The translations under genes and the position numbers were made by a program. Shown piece after piece: positions 10,535 through 21,111 of a stretch of DNA of 64,000 bases. Under the pieces are notes generated by a model. It had not been told where the DNA came from. It worked only from the letters and a program-made list of their open reading frames with translations, and did no database searches. Origin of the DNA: Rhipidocladum racemiflorum (taxonomy: Eukaryota > Streptophyta > Magnoliopsida > Poales > Poaceae). Within the stretch, counting starts at the first letter, position 1, and every line of letters starts with the position of its first letter. Location: assembly GCA_036346355.1 (NCBI GenBank), contig CM070591.1, positions 35,930,392 through 35,994,391 on the forward strand, written 5' to 3'.

Positions 10535-11205
10535 CGATCCGCAGCCAGACGAAGCGACGCGCTGAGGGTGCACCCGCCGGCATTAACTACGACCGCGCCT
10601 TTCTAAGCTGATGGCGTGGAAGCCGAAGCATCAAAACTGACGGCGCGGAAACCGAAGCACCGCCAATTCTCCGCGTTGAACAAAAAATGCCTCGAGAACC
10701 TCGCCAGTTGCAAAGAAAGATAAGTGAATACCTTCTTTCCCTGCACTCGTTGTTACTCCTTCAAAGTGGCGCGCGGCGGTAACAGCCAAACAGCCTCGCA
10801 CCACTCGGGGGCTATAAGAGTCCCGTGGGTTGGTGACACGACCAATTGCCGGGTCCTCCCGAAATCGCCAAACTTTCGACCAAAAGTACTACGGCCTACG
10901 CCCCGGCAGCTACGGTTGTGAAATAGTGCCCAAGCGGAGCGACCCACGATTGGTCGGGAGCACCCCTCCCACGGTCGCACTGACCGATCGGCGCGTTCCT
11001 GAACGCTCTCATGTTTTCCCCGCTCCCTTACTTTGTAGTGCACACACCAACCTACGCCCGACCCCTGTGGTCCCCAAGGCTATGGACGGTAATAGTGACC
11101 ACCACAAACAAAGGGTGCGAAAAACAAGCACGGGGCAAAACACATACCAGTTCCTTACAAATCTAGAAAGAGCAAAGAAAAAACTGTTTAATTTCCCTTT
11201 ATCAT
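10535..11205 (-). other. Intergenic region between the two Tat-A antisense genes
   Basis: It holds the 3' flank of the PF04195-type gene and the upstream region of the second antisense unit. No coding signal is convincing. The diverged pair TTGATGCTTCGG / AAGCACCGCC-type repeats near 10615-10670 are the only local structure I noticed. Confidence 0.4.
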
Positions 11206-14200
11206 TCATCTATGAAGGACGTCGGTCGGGGAAACCTGGTCGGCAATCGCCCTGGCGTGCGGTTCGACCCGAAGCTCCAAGGCGTCGACTTCCTCCTCGG
11301 ACCGGTTCGCAGCAACCCCGCTACTGACAGTATCAAGGTCGATGCCGTCGTAGTAGGAGAGCGTACAAACCAGTGCCGAGGCAGCCCCGAGAACAGCACC
11401 GGTCGCCACCGAAGCCTCTACGTGGTCGGGCACGCGGGCCAGGGCACTCCCCAGCGAGCTCGAGCCTGGTTGAGAGTCCACCGGCCCCAGCACCCGATCA
11501 CGGATCTCTCGGCCGACCGCTCGCAAAGACGTCAGCTCGGCCTGATCCTCCTCCGACAGCTGGCGCGCGGATAGGGCCACGTCGCGTGACGCAACAGCTT
11601 CGTCGCGCGCCACGAACGCCTCGTCACGCGCCTCCTCCGCCACCTTCCGCGCCTCCGTGGCGCTCCTGAGGTTCTTCTGCAACTCTACAACAAGACCAGT
11701 GGAATCAGAAGGCCACGGCAAAGCAACCCAAAAAATTAAGGACACCAAAGCTAAGGCACTTACCCGACACAGAGTCAGCCAAACTACGAAGATCCTCCTT
11801 GACCTGTACCCGGATCGCCCGATCGCGCTCGACTTGCACCAAAGCAGCGTCGCGCTCGATAGCCGCGTCCTGGGCAAGCTTCCCAGCCGCTTCAAGCTCC
11901 CTGCTGAGACGAGCGGCGTTCGACTCAGCATCCCCCTTCGCTCGGTTTGCCCCCGCCAAGAGGGACTCAAGATCAGACACCTTCTCGTCCGAAGCCCGCT
12001 TCGCCTGACGCTCCCCGAGCAAGGCGTCTTTTGCGTCCACACTCTCTTGGCGGGCCCTCGCTCGCGGTCCAAGGCACTCCGAGCCTCCGATAGTTCGAAG
12101 CGCAGCCGGTCGCACTCCAACTCGGCAGACGACCCTCGCTGGTTCTGAACCCGGATGTACCCAGACTTGAACGCCGACCGGGTCTTCAGAGTCTAAGGAC
12201 AAAAGACACCCATCAGCCCTCAACCTAACCAACCAAAAGGGAAGACACGCAACGGAACAAGTAGATTACCTCAACTCTCCGAAGGGCCTCCCCAGAAACA
12301 ACCCCCAGCCTTGCGTTAAAGGACTGGAGCGAAGCTGACAGTGCCTCGCGGACCCGGTCTGCTTCAGACGTAACCTGCTGGCAGATCTCTCTGACCGCGG
12401 TCCACTCGTCCCCCTCTGCCTCGTCGTCCAGGACCACCGGTGACGAGCCTGGTAGGACCAGCGGGGGGATAGGAACGCGAGCAGGCGCCCCGGCTACCCG
12501 CGAGGGCTCGACAACCACCTCCTCCTGCACCGCCCCGGCGACCGTCTCCATCGTCGTCTCCTCCGCAGCTTCGACCAGAAGGGAGGGCCCCGGAAGCGAC
12601 GGCATAACGAACCCTGGTGCCAGAACTGCGCCTAACGGAGGGGTCCCCGCCGGGGGCAGTGGGAGCCCTTCCCCGCCCGCTTCACCCTCCGGAAGCGGAC
12701 CCGGCTCGACTCGAGCGCAGGGGTCCTCCTCGGACCTCGGCGTGACCAGCGGCCCCACTTCCGTCTCGGTCGCCGGAACGATCGGCGGTCCCGACGGTTG
12801 CTCGGTCGCCAACCCCGACACCGCGGCTACCGCCGCCTCCGCTGCCGGCGGCTCGGTACCCCCCGACCCAGTAGGGACCACCTCGACCTTCGGCTGGTCT
12901 GCCTCGACCGACGAGGCACCCGCCGACGGCGGCGATTCGACCTAGCGCGGAAGCGGCCGTATCTTGCCACCGCGACCGCCCTGTATAGACCCTGCACACG
13001 ACGACAAGTCGGCAGCAAAAACGATCTTAAAACCCGCAGATCGACAGGCGGGGAGGCACTTTACCGCGTCGAGCGCCAGACGTTTTCGCCCTCTGGCGTC
13101 GTCCCCGGTGATGCATCGGCCCTCCGTTTCCCCCGAACGCCCGGCGCCACCCCCCACGGGCTCGGCGACAATGTCGCGACACCGTCATCCCCGACCTCTC
13201 CACCTCCGGCGTCCGTGTCGGACGCGAGGGGCCCACCGTCGCCATCTCCGCCCCCAGAGCTTGGGGACGACCCCAGGTCACCCGATTCCGCATCGGTCGT
13301 ATCGGAGACGTCCTCACCGCGGGACCGCCTCGCGTCCCGCTTTTTCTCGCTTCAACCCTCTCTCTCTCTCTTCCTTGCGGGCAGCATCTCGCGCCTCCTC
13401 GGTCTCCCGAGCCTGGGCCCTCACCTCTTTTTCCCCCGGCAAATCCGGCCGGGAAATCATCCGTCCCAGCCCCTGCGAAGAAACCAGAGAGTCGGTCACA
13501 TCGGCCGGAGAAAGGAGAAAACAGGCAGAGGAGCCCATTCGCATACCAAATCGGAGCCACGACCCGCCATTAAAGGAGCAGGAGCTCGAGACACCGCCAC
13601 CAACGCACTGCCACCCAGGACAGAGAGGACCCGGGCATCGACCTCTGTCGGAGGAAGCTCGGGTCCCAGCATCCTTGTGGGATCGGACGCCCCCGTGTAC
13701 TCAAACATGGGACGCGCCCTCTCCGCAAGGGGCTGTACGCGCCTCTCCATGAACGCGCGCACAACGGCCTCACCGTTCAAGCCACGCGCCTTCAGAACCC
13801 GGATCTGACCGACGATCAGCTCCACCTTCCGCCGCTCTCTCCGATCAGGCCCCCAAACCCAGCATTCTCTGCTCTCAGGAAACAGGCCGGAGAAACGCGG
13901 GGCGCCATTTCCCACGTTCCGGACATAGAGCCACTCGGAATGCCAGCCCCGGTTGGACTTAGGGAGCTCCAGGTCAATGTACTCCAACGCCCAATTGGAG
14001 CGCAGGTACAACGCGGCGCCTCCAAAAGGTGCCCCGACTTCGCCCTCGTCCTTCACCAGCCGGCAGGAGAAGAAGTACTTCCACAATGCCCAGTGCGGCT
14101 CGATGCCAAGAAACGCCTCGCACAACGTCATGAACACCGCGATGTGAAGCACACCATTCGGGTTGAGTTGGTGCACCTCCACCCCGTAGTAGAAGAGGAG

Positions 14201-14503
14201 CCCCCGGACGAACCCGTGAAGAGGAAACCCGAGCCCGCGCTCAAAAAACCAGGCGTGCGCCACGATCTCGTCGGCGTGAGGCTCGGGAACCGCCCCCACC
14301 GCCGGAACCCGCCACCCGGAGACATCCCGCGGCGCAAGAAAGCCTTTCCTCTCCAAGCCGACCGCGCGAGAGGAGCGAGTGGAGCACTCCTGCCACATTT
14401 TCGAAATGTTAAAGCAACGGCGGCAGCAGAAAGCTGGTAAAACACCTCTCTCAATCTCTCTCCCGTCGCAAGAAAAAGCAGGGGCAACCACAACTCCTCC
14501 CAT
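11206..14503 (-). CDS. Antisense gene of Tat-A: PF04195-type protein with introns
   Basis: The N-terminal exon (start at 14503, or more likely the internal Met near 14400) carries the 'putative gypsy type transposon' block: EIVAHAWFFERGLGFPLHGF, GLLFYYGVEVHQLNPNGVLH, then CEAFLGIEPHWALWKYFF. Clean GT-AG introns of 74, 77 and 79 bp can be read at 13546-13473, 12269-12193 and 11763-11685. A Pro/Glu-rich linker (about 12280-12880) and a long Arg/Glu/Ala coiled coil (11700-12060) follow, ending in a conserved-looking tail that stops at 11206. A one-base frameshift near 12055 breaks the coiled coil, and the join between 13472 and 12881 is unclear. PF04195-like antisense genes of Tat elements (compare gene23 of maize Grande) make nuclear proteins of unknown role; equating this gene with them is inference. 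Confidence 0.65.
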
Positions 14504-15321
14504 CCTCCCTTATGTATGGGAAGCGGACCGGCGGGAGTCGAGCGGGCGCAAGTCAAGCCAACCGCCCCACACCACGAAAAACGGCATGTCTCGCCACCTA
14601 GCCACATCGCTGTAAGTGCGCCAGTTACCAAACCCCCGCAAAACGTTAAATGTTGTCAGAAAACAGCAGGAAGAGCAGGCGCCGCCTCAAAAGGCGCTCC
14701 CAGCGCCCTCTCAGTCTCCACCTCCAGGCCGGACCGGGGACACGATCGACAACACCAAAGCCCCAGGGCCGTCCAAGAGCTCGACGGACCGCGCCTAAAG
14801 CCCGGCCTGGCCGAGGGGTGCGAAACCAGCCGCAAAAACGAATCCGGCCCGCCATGGCGAAACGAGCAAGAGGTGAGGACGAGGCGAGCGGGCCCCCGGG
14901 CTTGGGTCGGCGGATGACCCAATCGCCTTAACTCACGCCTGGGACCATACCTCACGCTCTCATGAGTCCGTCGACAGGCGGCGATCAGTACCGCACTGGA
15001 TCGGCGAGCGATCCAAGGTCCGATACGGATCGAGTAAGGAAAGGTTCTTCATGGATCGCCCCAAGAGGGTCGGACACCCGCCGGATCGTCCGCTAGGGGA
15101 CCCTCGCGAGGGGGCCTCTGTTCCACCGGATCACTCGCTTGTAGCTCCACGAGAGCGGCGCTCGAGCCGAAGGCAAGCGCGTCTCACTCCTCCAGGTCCC
15201 ACACTGGGCGGGGACGTAACGTGGGATGACGGTAAACCCCTCCACCCGACAAAGAACTCGCCCGACTCGGCGTGAACGAGCCACGACTAGCCCCGCCGGG
15301 TCAAACGCAGCGTCTGGCGTG
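14504..15321. other. Putative promoter region of the Tat-A antisense gene
   Basis: No coding sequence is convincing on either strand. A weak TATA-like CATACATAAGG (minus strand, about 14509-14519) lies upstream of the antisense gene start. The remainder is GC-rich and CpG-rich. Confidence 0.35.
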
Positions 15322-15610
15322 GCGCCACGTGTCGCCGGCGACGCCATCGCGCGCCGGCGTGATGCGGCCGACGCCACGTGCCGTCTGGCGACCAGCCATC
15401 GCGCGCCGGCGATACGGCGACGCCACGTGCTACTGGGCGACCAGCACATCGCGCCGGCGCGGCCCGACGCCATGTGCGCCGGGGCGAAGCCCATCAGCGC
15501 CGGCGCAGATGCGGCCGACGCCACGTGTCCGCCAGGGCGACCAGCCCACTGCGCGCCCGGTGGTACATCCTGGGCGCCACGTGTCCGCCGAGGCGACCAC
15601 CGCACCGAGC
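15322..15610. repeat. Six-copy GACGCCACGTG tandem repeat
   Basis: The core G(A/C)GCCACGTG occurs at 15322, 15370, 15419, 15466 (changed to CATGTG), 15517 and 15573, a spacing of 47-56 bp. Between the cores lie CGCGCCGGCG and GGCGACCAGC blocks. Each unit contains an ACGTG core recognised by plant bZIP/bHLH factors. The array sits upstream of the antisense gene and upstream of the 3' LTR, so it could act on either. Confidence 0.75.
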
Positions 15611-15701
15611 GCCTGAAGCCGCGACCTGCGTGGGTGCCTGGGTGCCGAAATATACTGCGATTGGGCCTCTCCGACACCGCAAAGCAATAACCAAGCAAGG
15701 C

Positions 15702-15998
15702 GTAACCCCCCGACCTGCTCTCCAACCAGCTCGGGGGCTCGGGGGCTACACCCACCGGGTGCGCTCGCGCGCACCCGGTCGAGGACACTTCCCGACCAAA
15801 CCCGGTCCAGTGTCGGCAGCGAGCGATGGCCGAACAGGCGTAACCCCGACCTGCTCTCCAACCAGGCTCGGGGCTCGGGGCTACACCCGGTAGTGCGCTC
15901 GCCTACCGGTCGAAGACTCTGATCAAGCCAGGCGTACCACGGCACGGAGGCAAAACCCCCGAGCATCTCTCCGACCTGCCCGGGGGCTCGGGGGCTAC
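15702..15998 (+). repeat. Triplicated polypurine-tract module of Tat-A
   Basis: Three copies of a segment containing GCGTA(A)CC...CGACCTGC... and ending in GCTCGGGGGCTAC lie at about 15702-15752, 15838-15888 and 15932-15998. Only the last one is followed by the LTR start TG. It is thus the functional tract, and the other two look like upstream duplicates. Confidence 0.7.
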
Positions 15999-16572
15999 TG
16001 ACGAGTACCAGTACCATGGGTACCCCCAGCGGCCTAAAAAGACGCACGGGCCGACCCTGGCCAATCGAGGCCCAAAGTCGCGACCGCCGGGCAAGGTCTG
16101 AAGTCACGACCAGGTCTCCGATATCCCAGAGAAGCGACGGCATTTATTGCGTATCGAGCGCATTAAATGCCGGCCATAATAACGATGACGTAGCGGCGCA
16201 AGTTCCCGACCCTCGCATTTACTACGAACGACGCAGCAACTACGGCGACCAGCAGCAGGGCATGGGGAGTCGGCGACCAGTCCCATCAGCCTGCCATTTT
16301 TGGACGACCGAGAGCACAGTCTTTTCCTCTTTTTTCCACCAACAGTGTAACCTCCCTCCTCGCCTATATAAAGGAGGGAGGGGCGAGCATGTAAAGGGGG
16401 ACAAACGAGAAAAGAAGATCAATACAATCCAACTCACACGAACTGGAGTAGGGACGTTCAGCCCGAACCAGTATACATCTTGCGCTCACCCGAGTCAAGC
16501 CGTTCGAGGAGAGGGAGCGTGCACCCCCGTCGACCTATACAAATTCACTAGCCGGTGCCCGAAACGCCGACA
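15999..16572 (+). repeat. Tat-A 3' LTR (574 bp)
   Basis: It starts TGACGAGTACCAG right after the polypurine tract and ends ...CGCCGACA. It contains a TATA box (CTATATAAAGGAGGGAGGGG near 16368) and a downstream GATCAATACAATCC...GGAGTAGGG block shared in kind with the Tat-C LTR. Next to it, at 16573, copia gag coding sequence resumes. Confidence 0.8.
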
Positions 16573-17543
16573 GCAGTCCGGTCAGCCCACATGTCATCAA
16601 GATGATTGGCTACATTGGGAGATTGGAAAAACTTGAGTTTCCCCTTAGTCTTGGTTTGGCTACAGATGTAATTCTCCAGTCTCTGCCTCAGAGCTTTTAG
16701 CCATTCATTATGAATTTTCATACGAATAGCATGGAGAAGAGCATGACCGAACTACATGGGATGCTCAAGGCTGCCGAGGAAAGAATTAAGAAAAAGCCCA
16801 ATTATGTGATGATGGTGCAGAAGATAACTGCCTTCAAAAGGAAGAAAGCTAAGGCTGGTGCAAAGGGCAAGGGTAAGCGTAAGGCTCAAAATGATATCGC
16901 GAGCCTCAAGAATAAGCTTCAGAAGCTTAAAGTTGGCCCTCAGCCTGAAACCCAATGCTTCTATTGCAAGAAGTCAGGACATTTGAAACGGAACTGCGAA
17001 AAGTATCTGGCAGATAAGAAGAATGGAAGTGTGGCTTCCACTTCAGGTATTAATGTTATAGAAATTAATCTTGCTACTTCTCTCAGCTCATGGGTATATG
17101 ATACCGGTTCAATTGCTCATATTTGCAATTCGATGCAGGGGCTGATAAAGAGTAGAGTCTTAGCAAAAGGAGAAGTAGATGTTCGCGTGGAGAATAAAGA
17201 AAGAGTTGCTGGTCTTGCCGTTGGCACCTACCCACTGCATTTGCCTCTAGGATTAGTTTTAGAACTTCATAATTGTTATTTTGTTCCGGCTTTGAGTAGA
17301 AACATTATTTCATCTTCTTGTTTGGAACATGAAGGTTATGAATTCAGAATAAAGAACTTTGTTTGTTCAATATTTTTGAATGATATGTATTATGGTCGTT
17401 GCCCCATGGTCGATGGGTTGTACGTCCTTGAACTCGAAGAAAAGCCTATCTATAACATTAATGTCAAAAGACCTCGACCTAATGATTTGAATCCTACCTT
17501 TTTATGGCATTGTCGCTTAGGTCACATAATGAGAAGCGCATGA
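16573..17543 (+). pseudogene. Copia-B gag, protease and pre-integrase start
   Basis: Gag is in frame at once after the Tat-A LTR (KMIGYIGRLEKLEFPLSLGL), with a stop near 16700. It continues with a basic region and the knuckle CFYCKKSGHLKRNC near 16955-17000. The protease loop WVYDTGSIAHICNS lies near 17090-17130. The pre-integrase motif FLWHCRLGHI near 17500-17530 is followed by a frameshift. The DTG active site is intact here. Confidence 0.8.
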
Positions 17544-18563
17544 AGAAGCTCCATGGTGATGGACTTTTCACCTCATTTGATTTCGAATCATTTGAAACAT
17601 GTGAATCTTGTTTACTAGGCAAAATGACAAAGGCCCCTTTCACAGGTTTTAGTGAAAGGTTGAGTCAATTATTGGCCTAGTACATATAGATGTATGTGGA
17701 CCAATGAGCTCGATTGCTAGAGGTGGATTTCAGTACTTTGTAACTTTTACCGATGACTTTAGTAGATATGGATATATCTACTTAATGAGGCATAAATCTG
17801 AAACATTTGAAAAGTTCAAAGAATTTCAGAACGAAGTACAAAATCAACTTGGCAAAACTATAAAACACTTACGATCAGATCATGGTGGCGAATTCTTAAG
17901 CCAAGAGTTTGGTGATCATCTAAAGCAATGTGGAATTGTTCCGCAACTTACTCCGCCAGGAATGCCTCAATGGAATGGCGTATCCGAACGATGAAACCGA
18001 ACTTTGTTAGACATGGTTCGGTCAATGATGAGCCAAACAGATATGCCATTATCCTTCTAGGGTTTCGCTCTAAAGACAGTTGCGTTCACATTAAATAGGG
18101 TCCCATCAAATTCCGTTGAGAAGACACCATATGAGATATGGACTAGGAGAAGTCCCATGTTATCATTTCTCAAAATATGGGGATATGAGGCTTATGTAAA
18201 ACGTTTACAATTAGATAAACTCGCACCTAAATCAGAAAAATGCTTCTTTGTGGGGTATCCTAAAGAAACAAAAGGATATTACTTTTACAAAAGAAACGAG
18301 AACAAAGTTTTTATTGATCGAAATTGTGTCTTTTTGGAGAAAGAGTTTCTTTCAAAAGAAATCAATGGGAGTGATGTGCATCTCGATGAAGTTCGAGAAT
18401 CGCATGAATATGTTCAAAGCACCACTGAACCATCACAAGATGTACAAAGCGTTGTACAACATGTGGAATAGACACCAGCTCCGCGTAGGTCGGTGAGACC
18501 ACGCCATGAACCCATAAGATATAGACATGACATATTATTGTTGGCCAATAATGAGCCCACGAC
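17544..18563 (+). pseudogene. Copia-B integrase, several stop codons
   Basis: The zinc-binding CESCLLGKMTKAPF lies near 17603-17640, the core Asp of HIDVCGP near 17690, the second Asp in LRSDHGGEFLSQEF near 17870-17910, and the Glu in TPPGMPQWNGVSER near 17950-17990, followed at once by a TGA stop at 17992-17994. More stops lie near 17680, 18058 and 18470. The C-terminal region YEIWTRRSPMLSFLKIWGYE...CFFVGYPKETKGYYFY is readable. Confidence 0.75.
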
Positions 18564-19065
18564 TTATGAATAATCAATGATGGACCCAAACTCCGAAAAA
18601 TGGCTTGGAGCCATGAGATCCGAAATTCAATCCATGCATGACAATCAAGTTTGGAACTTGGTGGATCCTCCTCATGGTGTAAAAACCATTGAATGCAAAT
18701 GGATTTTCAAAAAGAAAATAGACATGGATGGAAATGTTGAGATATATAAGGCACAGTTGGTGGCTAAGGGTTTCAAACAAGTTTAAGGAATTGACTATGA
18801 TGAAACTTTCTCACCAGTAGTCATGCTTAAGTCTGTTCGAATCATTTTAGCTATTGCTGCATATTTCGATTATGAAATTTGGCAGAAGTACTTGAGAAGA
18901 ACTAAGGATATGTTCCTAGTTTTTGGAGGAGACGAAGAACTGGATGCAAAGGGTTACATCGATGCAAGCTTCCAAACTGACAAAGATGATTTCCGATCGC
19001 AATCTGGGTTTGTATTTACACTTAATGGAGGAGCAGTAAGCTGGAAGAGTTCCAAGCAAAGCACG
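18564..19065 (+). pseudogene. Copia-B reverse transcriptase with internal deletion, fused to RNase H
   Basis: The start MMDPNSEKWLGAMRSEIQSM and the finger motif VAKGFKQV (then a stop) GIDYDETFSPV are present. After FDYEIWQ near 18882 the sequence jumps directly to KYLRRTKDMFLVFGG, just before RNase H. The palm with the catalytic YVDD box is therefore missing. RNase H begins GYIDASFQTDKDDFRSQSGF and is cut in the SSKQST segment by S1 at 19066. Confidence 0.8.
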
Positions 19066-20874
19066 TGAGAGGAGCCGCCCAGATCGTCTTCGAGTTGTTG
19101 GATGAACAGTTGCTCCCGCCGGATTTGGATCCTAGCCACGCATCACCGGAGGTGATCCCGAAGCTAATACCCAAGCCCAACCGAGACAACTCTACAAACA
19201 TCCAAACGACTCGACAACAACCCCGGTATTCCCCCGGTATGCGATCCGAAACTCGCCCAGGATCCCCACATACCGGTTCCCAATGCCATATCAACATCAA
19301 TTCGCACAAAGGGGCATCGAGCCCCCAAGCTCACTACCAGAGACGCAAAAACGCGGAAGCAAACGAACACACCACACGACAGAAAGAGGCCCAACAACAA
19401 CAACCAACAAAACGACCAAGCGAAAAGCAGACGGTTTCCATTGCAGAAATAAAAGTGTGATTATACAACAAAAGTATTACCAACTATCCTACACAACAAA
19501 AGCAAAACACCCCGGGAGTGTCATGCCCTAACACTTCCGGGCGCACACGCGATAGTCGCGGCCTCTACTCGGTGCCCCGCCCGGTCACCGATAGGCAGTA
19601 GGGGCAAAACTCACACCCCGCTGGATCCTCGCCTGCAAAACCACAAAGCAGAAGCCTGAGTACAAAAGGTACTCGCAAGTCTTACCCGGGGTCCATATAT
19701 GACCGACTCCAAAGGATTATGCATTTGGATATAGCAAGGAATTAGCTGAAGGTAAAACAGTTGAAAAATGCTTAACATTTGTTGCTTAGGTACTTGAACC
19801 ACTCAAGTTATAATTCTTAGCGCGGTTGTAACAGCACCTACCTCTAGGTGAAATTAGCAAGTTACAACCCACATCAATTAACCACATTCAATTCGAGCTC
19901 AAGCCCAACGGCGAACTTCGGTTTAAGTTATTTACTACGTGCAACAGCAGTGACCAAGCTTGCTCATATCCGAGAGCGCGGCAATTCGAATCGCTTAATT
20001 TAACCCTGCAGGGAAGCATTGATCACACGACATGTGCCACGAAGGAAACTCATGTCAACCCCCTCCCATCCATACTTACTCGCCGAAGTACCCTAATGGG
20101 TCCGAAAACCTAGCACCCTCTCGAGTAGCCCAAGCCCGGCTTGGCCACCCGAGAGCCGGCCTGGGCCTCGCCCTCATCATCACGCCCAACCGCATGAGGT
20201 CGTAGTCCTTCGAGTAAGCATGCGATAAAACAGGGCTTACCCTACCATAATCAGGCATGTGACCAACCAGTTGGTGCCCAGCCATGGTGCCACATCGGAT
20301 CGGTCCTTAGCTGACTCAGACGGGACTACCACATTTGGGTCTCCTTACCCAAATGTCCCAATTCTCCCGCCCGGTCTCCAATTATACCTTTTTCCACAAC
20401 ATAACCATAAACAAACAGTTCCAGAGACTTGAATGTGTAAACCACAAGCAGTGGAACCATCCACTACTTGGCCCGAACCCGACTCCTAAGCATACTAAGC
20501 ACGACACAATTAATACCCATAATCTAGCTCCAAGGAAGGTGTCTTCAAGTAACAATGAAAAGGGTACATGCAGCAAATAGGATCTAGTCTATCCCACACC
20601 TCAACTCCTAATGCAACACTTAACATCCAATAAGTAGTAAATTCACAAAAATAGATTTCACATAAGGTTCAAGATGCATAGGTGCTTGCCTTGCTCTTCT
20701 GCTTGCGGATCAACAGCGACTTGCCCCTCGGCAACTCCCTCAACCACGGCCACGTCAGTCGCCGCGGGATCGTTCTCTACACGGATACAATGCACAATGA
20801 GATGCATGCAATGCGAAAGAAACAATTACAATGCAAACCCCAACAAAACCTCACAACGGGACAGACCAACCTAA

Positions 20875-20995
20875 CCCGGACAGTCCGGGTTTATTATCCG
20901 GACTCTCCGGCTAACCCGGACATTCCGGCCATGCGTGACCGGATACTCTGGCCTAAGGCGTACACTCCGGACTGGGTCCGGACACTCCGGTCCTG
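20875..20995. repeat. Cluster of CCGGANACTCCGG-like motifs, distal part of S1
   Basis: About six copies of a 13 bp palindrome (CCGGACAGTCCGG, CCGGACTCTCCGG, CCGGACATTCCGG and variants) occur in 120 bp, often flanked by AACC/GGTT. The motif matches the cluster at the other end of S1. Confidence 0.7.
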
Positions 20996-21111
20996 GCGCA
21001 TCTTGCCCCACTAACACGAGGGATCGAGGTGCCACCGAACTCTACGGCACCACGAGGCCCCGATCTACGACTTTCCTACACGTGGCTAAACCGGAGAAGC
21101 TCCGAGCTAGC

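Larger units (their letters stand above)
9597..16572 (+). mobile_element. Tat-A: 3' part of a Tat-type Ty3/gypsy element with antisense genes
   Basis: The right end is a plus-oriented LTR (15999-16572) preceded by a purine-rich GGGGGCTCGGGGGCTAC tract, as in Tat-lineage gypsy elements. Inside, both visible genes lie on the minus strand. That is the layout known for Tat elements such as maize Grande, whose long 3' region carries an antisense gene. The segment is strikingly GC-rich and CpG-rich compared with its surroundings. The 5' LTR, gag and pol are outside the window or deleted: Copia-A inserted at 9597. At the right the element interrupts the gag of Copia-B at 16573 (expected target duplication gcagt). 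Confidence 0.7.

Noticed and set aside
12798..13808. Long plus-strand ORF of 336 codons in Tat-A
   Set aside because: It is Pro/Arg/Ser-rich low-complexity sequence opposite the PF04195-type antisense gene, a shadow of GC-rich DNA with no motif.
15322..15610. CRISPR-like array
   Set aside because: Units are diverged, contiguous and without unique spacers; the context is a plant retrotransposon.
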